Source of the DNA: CAZBJJ01 sp964492245
GTDB lineage: Bacteria; Spirochaetota; Spirochaetia; Treponematales; Breznakiellaceae
DNA length: 12,807 nt
Reading direction: 5' to 3'
NCBI GenBank assembly: GCA_964492245.1
Contig: CAZBJJ010000052.1
Coordinates: 1 to 12,807, forward strand
Part shown: piece by piece, positions 6,822-12,807 of the stretch
Position numbering within the stretch: the stretch's first letter is position 1
How the letters are laid out: each line of letters begins with the position of its first letter
Made by a program: the position numbers and the translations under genes
Notes under the pieces: model-generated
What the model saw: the letters and a program-made list of their open reading frames with translations, nothing else
Database searches by the model: none
What the model was told of the DNA's origin: nothing

Positions 6822-8503
6822 TCTAACACCTCTAAAACCCAGCAGGGGTCCTCAAATAATAGCTCGTAGTCCTCTAGTTCGCTGCGGTTAATACTACCAT
6901 AGCTTGCCTGTACATCATACCAATTCCCCAGGCGAAGGCGCAGCTCCTGCCCCGGGCGATAGGTGCTAATGCCGGTGGGTTCAAAGTCTATCATGCTATA
7001 GGCATACACAAGAGCAGAATATTCCCGGCCGGCCAGGCCTTCGACTTCGACATCGACAAGGTGCAGGCTTATAAGATGGTCGGCATAGGGGCTCTCGCCG
7101 GGGAGGGGGCGCGAGGAGACTTTTTGTATTTTCCCCTGCACTATGGCGCTACTGCCCGCTTCGGGGCTAAAAAACGTGCTATCGCGGGCCTGCCCAAGGC
7201 GGAGGGCTACCGGCTTCCAATTCCCTGTTACCAATTCGCGCACAGCAAACTCCCAGATAAGCAGTTTTTTCCCTGCCAGCCTATTGCGCCCCCGCCCCAA
7301 TTCCTGGGCCAGGGCCTGGCGCGTGGCAAAGGCCCCATTGTCGTTTTGAATAATGCGGTCCACCGGTCTATCGGCATAATAGGAGAACAGTTCGACGAGG
7401 CCTGCCGACTCTCCCCAGCCCATAGCCGGATGGGAATAAATATTTGCAAAGCTATCGCCTAAAAAAAGAATTTCCGCTTCGGGGTCGGCCATCCAGAGCT
7501 CTGTCCCATTTTGCAAAACCTGCAAAATTTCCACCTCCTGCGCTGCCTGCAGGGGATGCCCCGCGGGCAGGGGCAACATGCCGGCGATATCTCCTTTATT
7601 GCTCTGGGTCTGCGAACGGGTCTGCAAAACCTCTTTATTGCGCAGGCCCGGGCCCAGCTGTTGTTGCACAAAATCGGCGAGGCCCTGGGCCACAAGGGCA
7701 GCTGCTCCCGGGCTCCAATGGGTGTCGCTCGGTAAAAAAAGCTCGCCTTCCAGCTCCTGTCGATGGGCCTGTAGCCATGTGGCGGCATTAAATAGGGGAA
7801 TTGAATGCTGCGCTAGATCTTTTTCCAGCTCTTCGTAGACAGGGCTCTGCAAATAGCCACGCTGTGCAAACTCGCTGCCCGCCGCCTTGGCAGAAAGCTT
7901 ATCGGGGTAAAACATTGCCTTTACCGGCGCCGGCAGAAGTATAAGCTGTATCCCCTGCTCTTGCAGTTGGCGGGAAAAATCTAAGATGCTCTCCAGCGGG
8001 CCGCTGCGCGGCCCCAAAAAAAGTTCGCTTGCCTTGGAGGCAGCTCTATCCACTGTCTTAGCCCCCTGGGCCAGCGAGGCGGTCAAATACCGCACTCCGG
8101 GCTCAAAGAACAGCCAATTATCCCTGCCAATTACCGTCCTCTCGTTGCCAAGCCCAAAGCAATCGGTAAACAGGGGCTGGGACAGCGGGGTAATAATTGA
8201 ACGGAGCCGCGAACTCTCTTCTATATTATCTTCGTAGGCCTGTATGCCCTGGCTGAGCCGCTCGTTGGTCGCTAGTAGGCCAGAGAAAGCTCCAGCCTTC
8301 GCAGCTGCCGAAACGGAAGACGAAAGGCTCTTCGGCCTTGGCTTCGCTGAATCTTGCTGTAGTTTATAGGCGGATTCCCAGAGGGGGACAAGACCGACAA
8401 GGGCAAGAAATAAAATGGTCATAAGACGGGCAAGCGGAGGGGAGATATCAGTTTTTCCCACCTCTCTTTTCGCCTCTGCTTCCCGATCGTAGCGCTGTTT
8501 CAT
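6818..8503 (-). CDS. AlgX/AlgJ-like SGNH acetyltransferase, membrane-anchored, with C-terminal domain
   Basis: A 561-aa protein with a charged cytoplasmic N-terminus (1-25), one uncleaved membrane anchor (about 26-43) and a large periplasmic part. Seen: VIGRDNWLFFEPG (124-136), the AlgX/AlgJ entry motif; LILLPAPVKAMFYP (187-200); D260-T-H262-W263; FLGDSF (347-352) with S351; GKKLLIWEFAVREL (411-424), marking the end of the core. From about 455 comes an extra beta-rich domain containing RPGQELRLRL (516-525) and INRSELEDYE (538-547), a pattern I recall at the C-terminus of other MBOAT-associated AlgX-like proteins. It starts 10 bases after the MBOAT gene, with GAGGGG three bases before the ATG. 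It is the natural first acceptor of acetyl groups from the MBOAT partner. The gene is GC-rich compared with the exporter genes (38 of 60 bases G or C in one line I counted). Confidence 0.88.
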   Translation of the reverse strand: MKQRYDREAEAKREVGKTDISPPLARLMTILFLALVGLVPLWESAYKLQQDSAKPRPKSLSSSVSAAAKAGAFSGLLATNERLSQGIQAYEDNIEESSRLRSIITPLSQPLFTDCFGLGNERTVIGRDNWLFFEPGVRYLTASLAQGAKTVDRAASKASELFLGPRSGPLESILDFSRQLQEQGIQLILLPAPVKAMFYPDKLSAKAAGSEFAQRGYLQSPVYEELEKDLAQHSIPLFNAATWLQAHRQELEGELFLPSDTHWSPGAAALVAQGLADFVQQQLGPGLRNKEVLQTRSQTQSNKGDIAGMLPLPAGHPLQAAQEVEILQVLQNGTELWMADPEAEILFLGDSFANIYSHPAMGWGESAGLVELFSYYADRPVDRIIQNDNGAFATRQALAQELGRGRNRLAGKKLLIWEFAVRELVTGNWKPVALRLGQARDSTFFSPEAGSSAIVQGKIQKVSSRPLPGESPYADHLISLHLVDVEVEGLAGREYSALVYAYSMIDFEPTGISTYRPGQELRLRLGNWYDVQASYGSINRSELEDYELLFEDPCWVLEVLE

Positions 8504-8513
8504 CTGCCCCTCA

Positions 8514-9965
8514 TCAAAATATAAAATAAATAAAAGGATTAAATTCTTGGCTTGTCAATAAAAAAATTGATAAGCCAAACAGAAGCACAATGGCCCCCGC
8601 CTTGAGTGGCGATAATTTCCGAGTCCAATCCCATGTTTGCACCCCAAACCAGGTAATGCCAATTGCCACAACAAAGGTGAAGATATAATAGGGCTTATAC
8701 AAAATGGCATCGATAAGATAGGCGCTCTCCCGCACGGGCGCAAGGCCGAACATGCTGCCAATATAGCTAAGGGCCTCGCCCAGGCTGTCGGCGCGAAAAA
8801 ATACCCAGGTTAGAAGCACAAAGCCAAAGGTCATGGGCAGCTTAAGCCAATTGGGCAGATGCTGGGCCCCCTTTTTTTCCCCCACGATGCGCTCAATTGC
8901 CAAGAGGCCGCCATGTAGGCCGCCCCATATAACAAAGTTCCACGAGGCACCATGCCAGAGGCCACCGAGCAACATAACGGCCAAGAGATTAACATAGGTG
9001 CGGCTCCGCCCCTTTCTATTTCCCCCAAGGGGTATATATAGATAATCGCGCAACCAAAAAGACAGGGACAGGTGCCAGCGGCGCCAAAACTCGGTTATCG
9101 ATCGCGATATATAGGGGGAGTCGAAGTTTTTCGGAAAGACAAAGCCGAGCATAAGGCCCAGGCCTATTGCCATATCGGAGTAGGCACTAAAATCGAAATA
9201 AATTTGGAAGGCATAGGCTGCTACGCCGTACCAGGCGGTATGTATGGGAATGCCGGCGGTAGAAAAGGCCAAGTCGGCTATTTTTCCGCAGGGGTTGGCT
9301 ATTATCACTTTTTTTGCCAGTCCGAGGGCCAAAAAGGCAAAGCCCCGGGCAAATTTCTCCATGCTGTGTTCGCGGTTGCGCAGTTGGTCGGCGACTTCGG
9401 AAAAGCGAATTATGGGGCCGGCCACCAATTGGGGAAACATCGAGACGTAACAGCTAAAGTCTATAAAGTTTTTCATTACCTGCACCTTGCCGCGGTACAG
9501 GTCTATCGTGTAGCTCATTGTCTGAAAGGTATAAAAGCTTATACCTAAAGGCAGTGCGACCTGCAAGCTTATCCGAATTATTTCGCTGCCGGGTTTTACA
9601 AGGGCGCCCAGGGAGTTTATGCTGTCGACAAAAAAATTAAAATATTTAAAAAAGCCCAACATGCCTAAATTGGTAACAATAGACACCACTAGGGCTATTT
9701 TTTTAATCCGCCCCTCCCTTGCTGCTTCGCCTTTGCTTTCGCTTGCCATGTGTCGGCTCTGGGCTCTATGTATTGTCAGCCCGCATAAATAATCTATCAG
9801 CGTCGAGGCGAGCATGAGCAGCACAAAGGCGGGGTTCGCCCATCCATAAAACACATAGCTAACCAAGGTCAGCACGAGTTGTCGGTATTTGAGGGGGCTT
9901 ATATAATATATGAGTAGTACGAGGGGTAAAAAATAAAATAAAAACAGATGGGAGCTAAATACCAT
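8514..9965 (-). CDS. MBOAT-family O-acyltransferase (AlgI-like)
   Basis: A 483-aa polytopic inner-membrane protein with roughly 10-12 hydrophobic segments, the usual AlgI/DltB length. Seen: typical N-terminus MVFSSHLFLFYFLPLVLLIY, a cytosolic basic loop near 66-90, LGISFYTFQTMSY (140-152), FPQLVAGPI (177-185), FDFSAYSDMAIGLG (257-270), the arginine-rich FWRRWHLSLSFWLRDYLYIP (293-312), and GLWHGASWNF (335-344) with the invariant MBOAT histidine H338; the end is PFIYFIF. The family moves an acyl group, usually acetyl, from a cytoplasmic donor across the membrane to a periplasmic acceptor. The three SGNH genes that follow point to glycan O-acetylation of the alginate type, although the polymer here is unknown. 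It is first in the operon, with a candidate promoter at 10000-10028. The Shine-Dalgarno is only a purine-rich AAGAAAAG. D-alanylation (DltB) is unlikely because no dltA/C/D genes are present. Confidence 0.95.
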   Translation of the reverse strand: MVFSSHLFLFYFLPLVLLIYYISPLKYRQLVLTLVSYVFYGWANPAFVLLMLASTLIDYLCGLTIHRAQSRHMASESKGEAAREGRIKKIALVVSIVTNLGMLGFFKYFNFFVDSINSLGALVKPGSEIIRISLQVALPLGISFYTFQTMSYTIDLYRGKVQVMKNFIDFSCYVSMFPQLVAGPIIRFSEVADQLRNREHSMEKFARGFAFLALGLAKKVIIANPCGKIADLAFSTAGIPIHTAWYGVAAYAFQIYFDFSAYSDMAIGLGLMLGFVFPKNFDSPYISRSITEFWRRWHLSLSFWLRDYLYIPLGGNRKGRSRTYVNLLAVMLLGGLWHGASWNFVIWGGLHGGLLAIERIVGEKKGAQHLPNWLKLPMTFGFVLLTWVFFRADSLGEALSYIGSMFGLAPVRESAYLIDAILYKPYYIFTFVVAIGITWFGVQTWDWTRKLSPLKAGAIVLLFGLSIFLLTSQEFNPFIYFIF

Positions 9966-9999
9966 ATTGCTTTTCTTTTTTGCTTCTTGGCATTTTTAA

Positions 10000-10028
10000 A
10001 TATTACTCGGCTTAATCATTTTATTCAA
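10000..10028 (-). promoter_or_regulatory. Candidate sigma-70 promoter of the MBOAT-SGNH operon
   Basis: Read on the minus strand: TTGAAT (10028-10023), a 17-base spacer and TAATAT (10005-10000). Each hexamer matches consensus at 4 of 6 positions with ideal spacing. The predicted start is near 9994, giving a leader of about 28 bases before the MBOAT ATG. This fits the operon starting here rather than relying on read-through from the exporter genes. Confidence 0.5.
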
Positions 10029-10070
10029 CTGCAGCCTCACCAAATAACTAGTTTACCGAATCTTTCACCT

Positions 10071-10149
10071 GCTAACTGATTATTCCGGCGTTATTTGCCA
10101 GCTATTTCTATCAAAATATGGCAGTTTTAAAGCGGAATAATCACTTAGC
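10071..10149. repeat. 79-nt long inverted repeat / hairpin in the intergenic gap
   Basis: The outer arms 10071-10087 and 10133-10149 are complementary at 16 of 17 positions, including a perfect 11-bp run (TGATTATTCCG against CGGAATAATCA). Inside is a second hairpin: TGCCA (10096-10100) pairs with TGGCA (10119-10123), and TATTT (10103-10107) pairs with AAATA (10114-10118) around a 6-base loop. No T-run follows on either strand, so it is not a standard intrinsic terminator. It lies between the export operon and the MBOAT operon, upstream of the MBOAT promoter. Possible roles are a transcript-stabilising or terminating structure, a protein-binding dyad or a small mobile repeat (MITE-like). Apart from this, the candidate promoter and a possible small ORF, I see nothing in the 251-base gap. 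Confidence 0.6.
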
Positions 10150-10196
10150 GCCTTTTGCGCCGTTGCGTGAAATGTATCAAAAAAAACTCTCGCCAT
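10080..10196 (-). CDS. Possible small ORF (38 aa), unknown
   Basis: An ATG lies 20 bases after the stop of the SLBB exporter gene, preceded by a good AAGGA-type Shine-Dalgarno about nine bases away. The frame runs 38 codons to TAA. The product begins MARVFFDTFHATAQKAL and is rich in aromatic residues, with no membrane segment or signal peptide and no motif I recognise. It would be a third, coupled cistron of the export operon. The long inverted repeat overlaps most of it, which constrains the sequence and may mean the reading frame is accidental. It could also be the remnant of a longer broken gene. Confidence 0.25.
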   Translation of the reverse strand: MARVFFDTFHATAQKALSDYSALKLPYFDRNSWQITPE

Positions 10197-10216
10197 AATT
10201 TTCTTTCCTTCTTATC

Positions 10217-11695
10217 TTAATTCGATACAGTAAAAAACATTAAAGATGTTGTTATAATACTTAGGACTGTTGTTACAACAGGGGCGTATTGGTTAAAATA
10301 ATATAAAAATGAGTTTGTTTTTACATTTATAATTGTTTCTGGCGTTATAAAATCATTTTTTGTTAGTTTTTTTCCCATTATATCTGTTATAGTAAGACTA
10401 TTGTTTGAGTTTTTATACTTGTCTACACCACCAGCAAGGGCAACATAATATTCCCAGTTTCTATCTGGTATGTATGGAAATCGATTTGGTTTGAGTACTG
10501 CACCTGCGACTGTTACAAAGTATTGCCTAAAGGGTACAACGAGTACATCGTATTTTTGTACAAGCTCTTCAGTATAATAGTGTGAGTCATATAAAAGTGA
10601 TGAAAAGTCAAAGGGAATAACCTCTCCTTTTCGCACTATATAGGCATTTTCTACGTCAGAAATGGCAGAGAAGGATGAACGATAGCGACGTAGCAATGAG
10701 CCGTAATTTTCTCCAATAGTAAAACTTATCGTCAGCTTACTCGATGCTTCTGAGCTTACTGGTAAATCTGTATCGCTTGCTATAGAAACAGCTCCTTCTA
10801 TGAACATTACCGGCATAAGATCTTGTATTTGTTTTATATAAATAGAGTCATAAGAATGCAGTGTGAAATTTGCATTTAATTCTTTGTCAGAAAGAAAGAG
10901 CTTATCGCCTTCTTTATTAGAAGCGTCTTTATATCGAGTCAGTTCTATACGAGATGAGTCTGCAAAGACCGTTAAGCCTGAGGCATAGACTTCAATAAGC
11001 TCTTTTAGATTTTCTCCAGCTAAAAGTTCATAGGTTCCCGGTCGCTCTACCGCACCGCTTATACTAACCTTTCGATCACTTCTGTTTACCGTAATCGTGT
11101 CTCCTGGACGCACATAGGGGTTTTGAGAAAGGTCGCCATTACGAGTCGCTAAAAATAAATCATAATTTTTCTTTGTACCATTTGCCGAAGTAATTGTTAC
11201 TACTCGATTAGAAGAATAGGATGTTAAAAAAGGGTTTACAAGAGAAGAGAGTCGGCTTAAAGCCCATGCTTCTACTTCAATTGCTTGAGCAATTTCACCT
11301 TTCACGAGTACTTGAAAAGCCGCAGGTTTTTGTAGCGTAAATTGCACTCCGCTCATAGGATAGTTTCGAGAAATGATTTGTTCTACTTGATTTTTTACTT
11401 CCATGAATGTTTTATTGTAAACATCTATCGTAGAAAGATTTGCCACCTTCATTTTATAGCTTGTGTCTATAATAATAGGATAGCTTACCGCATTTGAGCC
11501 GACAGAAAAAGCAAGTGTGTACACATCACCTGCTGTAACTTTATAATCGGCGCTTGACATAGCCAAGGAAGCTTTTGCTAATTGCTCTGTAGTAAGCGCT
11601 TTTTCTGTTTTATCAACTAATTGCTTAGAATCGGTATCTGCGAACACAAGTGTTACAAAGAATATAAGACAAAGAAAGAGTATATTTTTTTTCAT
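10217..11695 (-). CDS. Wza-like polysaccharide export protein with SLBB domains
   Basis: A 492-aa protein with a signal peptide (1-19, cleavage likely at VFA-D). It has a polysaccharide-export (Poly_export) domain beginning YKVTAGDVYTLAFSVG (51-66), then SLBB segments at about 208-243 (KVSISGAVERPGTYELLAGE, then the KELIEVYASGLT stretch) and 392-425 (YFVTVAGAVLKPNRFPYIP, then ALAGGV). A weaker SLBB-like stretch begins near 296 (VMFIEGAV). The C-terminus has a hydrophobic helix (about 470-489), like the helix with which Wza crosses the outer membrane. There is no lipobox cysteine, unlike E. coli Wza. The family forms the outer-membrane or periplasmic channel for capsule or exopolysaccharide. 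The start lies one base after the Wzz-like gene stop (TAATATG), with AGGGG (11706-11710) as Shine-Dalgarno, so the two are tightly coupled. The gene is AT-rich relative to the MBOAT operon. Confidence 0.88.
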   Translation of the reverse strand: MKKNILFLCLIFFVTLVFADTDSKQLVDKTEKALTTEQLAKASLAMSSADYKVTAGDVYTLAFSVGSNAVSYPIIIDTSYKMKVANLSTIDVYNKTFMEVKNQVEQIISRNYPMSGVQFTLQKPAAFQVLVKGEIAQAIEVEAWALSRLSSLVNPFLTSYSSNRVVTITSANGTKKNYDLFLATRNGDLSQNPYVRPGDTITVNRSDRKVSISGAVERPGTYELLAGENLKELIEVYASGLTVFADSSRIELTRYKDASNKEGDKLFLSDKELNANFTLHSYDSIYIKQIQDLMPVMFIEGAVSIASDTDLPVSSEASSKLTISFTIGENYGSLLRRYRSSFSAISDVENAYIVRKGEVIPFDFSSLLYDSHYYTEELVQKYDVLVVPFRQYFVTVAGAVLKPNRFPYIPDRNWEYYVALAGGVDKYKNSNNSLTITDIMGKKLTKNDFITPETIINVKTNSFLYYFNQYAPVVTTVLSIITTSLMFFTVSN

Positions 11696-11696
11696 A

Positions 11697-12728
11697 TTAG
11701 TTTTTCCCCTTAAGACGGCTCATAGTTTCGGGATTGTTTCGCATGTTTTGTATCGCATTGCGTAAAAAAGCGAGAAAAAGAGATAAGAAAAAACCTACAA
11801 AGGTAACGACTATACAGATCATTCCCCGTGATGGTCCTGACTTCTGGTCGGGGACTTCTGCATATTCTAAAACTTGAAAAACAGGGCTTTCAGTTGCCAT
11901 AGCAACTTTGACTAGTTCGTACTGGGTTTTTAATTGTGCATATATCGTTTCCTGCGCCGATATTTCTCGTTTTAATCGAGTAGATTCCAAAACAAGTGAT
12001 GAACCGTTCGCAGTATATGCTCCGAGCTCTGCAGCTTGGCTGAGTTTTTGGCTTTCATTTTCAAGTTTAATTATTTCGTTGTAGGCGTTTTTTATATTTA
12101 TTTCTAAGTTTTCTTTTTGTTTTATATTTTTATCTAAGCCCATCTCGGTAAACTTATTTTCCATAAAATCGACTGCAAAGTTTACAACACTTTGTGCAAA
12201 TACGGGGTCTTTGTCTGTAAATGAGAGAGAAAAAACACCGGATTTGTCGTCAAAGGAAACAGAAAGATTTTCTTTAAGTGCTTTTCGACTTGACGCCTTG
12301 GGATGTTTTTCTATTTTATAATATTCAATGAGATTAAATTTTTCTATAATGGTATCTAAAAAACTATCAGATTTTGCCATAAACAAAGCCAGCCCGCTGT
12401 AAGTGGAACCCCCAGGTACCGAAATACCCGCCATGCCAGCAAGACTTCCTAATCCACTGGACGAAAGCATGGAAGAAAGAGAACCGCCAGAAGAGGATGA
12501 GTCATTTATGAGCATATGTGCTTTTGGTGTGTATTTATTTGGTAGGTAGGATGTTTCTGGTGGTAAAGTGAGAGAAATAATGGCATACAACAAAACACCT
12601 AACATAGAAAGAAGTGTCGTAATTATTATAAGCCATTTATTTTTTAATAACACAGCAAATATATCAATAAGATCTATACTGTCGTCATCGTAGTTACTTT
12701 GTGCCAAATCACTTTGATTATGTGACAT
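11697..12728 (-). CDS. Wzz-like polysaccharide chain-length determinant
   Basis: I start at ATG 12728 (343 aa), which follows a GGGGG Shine-Dalgarno by four bases; an in-frame GTG at 12746 lies upstream of that site and is less likely. Seen: an acidic cytoplasmic N-terminus with DSIDLIDIFAVLLKNKW (16-32), membrane helix 1 (about 32-54), a Gly/Ser-rich periplasmic stretch (77-112), a helical coiled-coil region (about 200-275), the segment VPDQKSGPSRG (292-302) that precedes membrane helix 2 in Wzz proteins, and helix 2 (about 302-323), then a short basic tail. There is no Walker A kinase domain, so this is the Wzz type rather than the Wzc fusion. The family oligomerises in the inner membrane, sets glycan chain length and contacts the Wza-type channel encoded next. 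It is the first gene of the export operon, AT-rich like its partner. Confidence 0.9.
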   Translation of the reverse strand: MSHNQSDLAQSNYDDDSIDLIDIFAVLLKNKWLIIITTLLSMLGVLLYAIISLTLPPETSYLPNKYTPKAHMLINDSSSSGGSLSSMLSSSGLGSLAGMAGISVPGGSTYSGLALFMAKSDSFLDTIIEKFNLIEYYKIEKHPKASSRKALKENLSVSFDDKSGVFSLSFTDKDPVFAQSVVNFAVDFMENKFTEMGLDKNIKQKENLEINIKNAYNEIIKLENESQKLSQAAELGAYTANGSSLVLESTRLKREISAQETIYAQLKTQYELVKVAMATESPVFQVLEYAEVPDQKSGPSRGMICIVVTFVGFFLSLFLAFLRNAIQNMRNNPETMSRLKGKN

Positions 12729-12767
12729 ATAACCCCCAAAATTCACTATTTTAAATATATGTCGAAA

Positions 12768-12796
12768 ATTATACCTTTTATGTAAGTATTATGCAA
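12768..12796 (-). promoter_or_regulatory. Sigma-70-type promoter of the wzz-wza-like operon
   Basis: Read on the minus strand: TTGCAT (12796-12791), a 17-base spacer and a perfect TATAAT (12773-12768). The predicted start is near 12761, giving a leader of about 33 bases to the Wzz-like ATG. This marks the Wzz-like gene as the first of its operon, so other biosynthesis genes upstream of the window edge would be in a separate unit. Confidence 0.65.
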
Positions 12797-12807
12797 GCGC
12801 TCCAAGG

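Noticed and set aside
5474..7838. Several plus-strand open frames of 60-140 codons opposite the SGNH genes
   Set aside because: They lie antisense to genes with strong motifs, have no recognisable domain or ribosome site, and are expected in GC-richer coding DNA.
10030..10090. Remnant of a fourth SGNH paralogue (frame with LAG followed by KLVIW)
   Set aside because: The resemblance to GKKLLIW covers only a few residues in a 17-residue frame, with no GDS or D-x-H-W nearby; chance is more likely.
10071..10149. Integron attC site
   Set aside because: The size and folding are suggestive, but the arm ends do not match RYYYAAC and GTTRRRY, the pairing is too complete, and no integrase or cassette array is visible.
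10071..10149. Intrinsic transcription terminator of the export operon
   Set aside because: No run of T follows the stem on the minus strand, and the stem is AT-containing with a large internal loop.
11800..12728. Gly/Ser-rich stretch (residues 77-112) in the Wzz-like protein as a novel feature
   Set aside because: Similar glycine-rich loops are common in the periplasmic part of Wzz/Wzc proteins.
12729..12746. GTG start at 12746 for the Wzz-like gene
   Set aside because: The strong G-rich Shine-Dalgarno lies between this GTG and the ATG at 12728, so it serves the ATG.

Overview
The window reads as bacterial chromosome from a diderm (two-membrane) organism. It encodes a lipoprotein with a lipobox, exported SGNH-type acetyltransferase partners, and an outer-membrane-type polysaccharide exporter with its chain-length regulator. 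My best guess is Spirochaetota (Treponema/Spirochaeta-like). That rests on the relaxed lipobox (L-S-N-C), the mixed base composition and the general flavour of the genes; it is inference, and no rRNA or marker gene is present to settle it.

Region 1 (1-4132) is housekeeping. A leftward pair encodes a HIT-family nucleotide-binding protein and a YegS-like diacylglycerol/lipid kinase that runs to the left edge. Diverging from it, a rightward pair encodes tryptophan synthase beta chain (trpB, with no trpA beside it) and a cardiolipin synthase with two PLD (HKD) motifs. The divergent gap holds a clear sigma-70-type promoter for trpB with a perfect inverted repeat over its -35 element.

Region 2 (4145-9965, all on the minus strand) is a tightly packed O-acylation operon. 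It begins with an AlgI-like MBOAT acyltransferase, followed by three consecutive AlgX/AlgJ-like SGNH proteins: one membrane-anchored (561 aa), one with a cleavable signal peptide (326 aa) and one lipoprotein (about 562 aa). All three keep the D-x-H-W and G-D-S motifs. By analogy with alginate O-acetylation, the MBOAT protein would pass acetyl groups across the inner membrane and the SGNH proteins would place them on an exported glycan.

Region 3 (10217-12728, minus strand) is a two-gene polysaccharide export operon. It has a Wzz-like chain-length determinant followed one base later by a Wza-like SLBB exporter with a signal peptide, and it is driven by a promoter with a perfect TATAAT. These genes are clearly more AT-rich than the rest of the window, which suggests a different origin. 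The 251-bp gap between regions 3 and 2 holds a candidate promoter for the O-acylation operon, a striking 79-nt inverted repeat and a possible 38-codon small ORF.

Taken together, regions 2 and 3 look like the export and O-acetylation end of an exopolysaccharide or envelope-glycan pathway. No glycosyltransferase, flippase or polymerase is visible, so the polymer is unknown. No tRNA, rRNA, CRISPR array, insertion sequence or transposase was seen, and no stretch longer than 300 bases lacks a gene.
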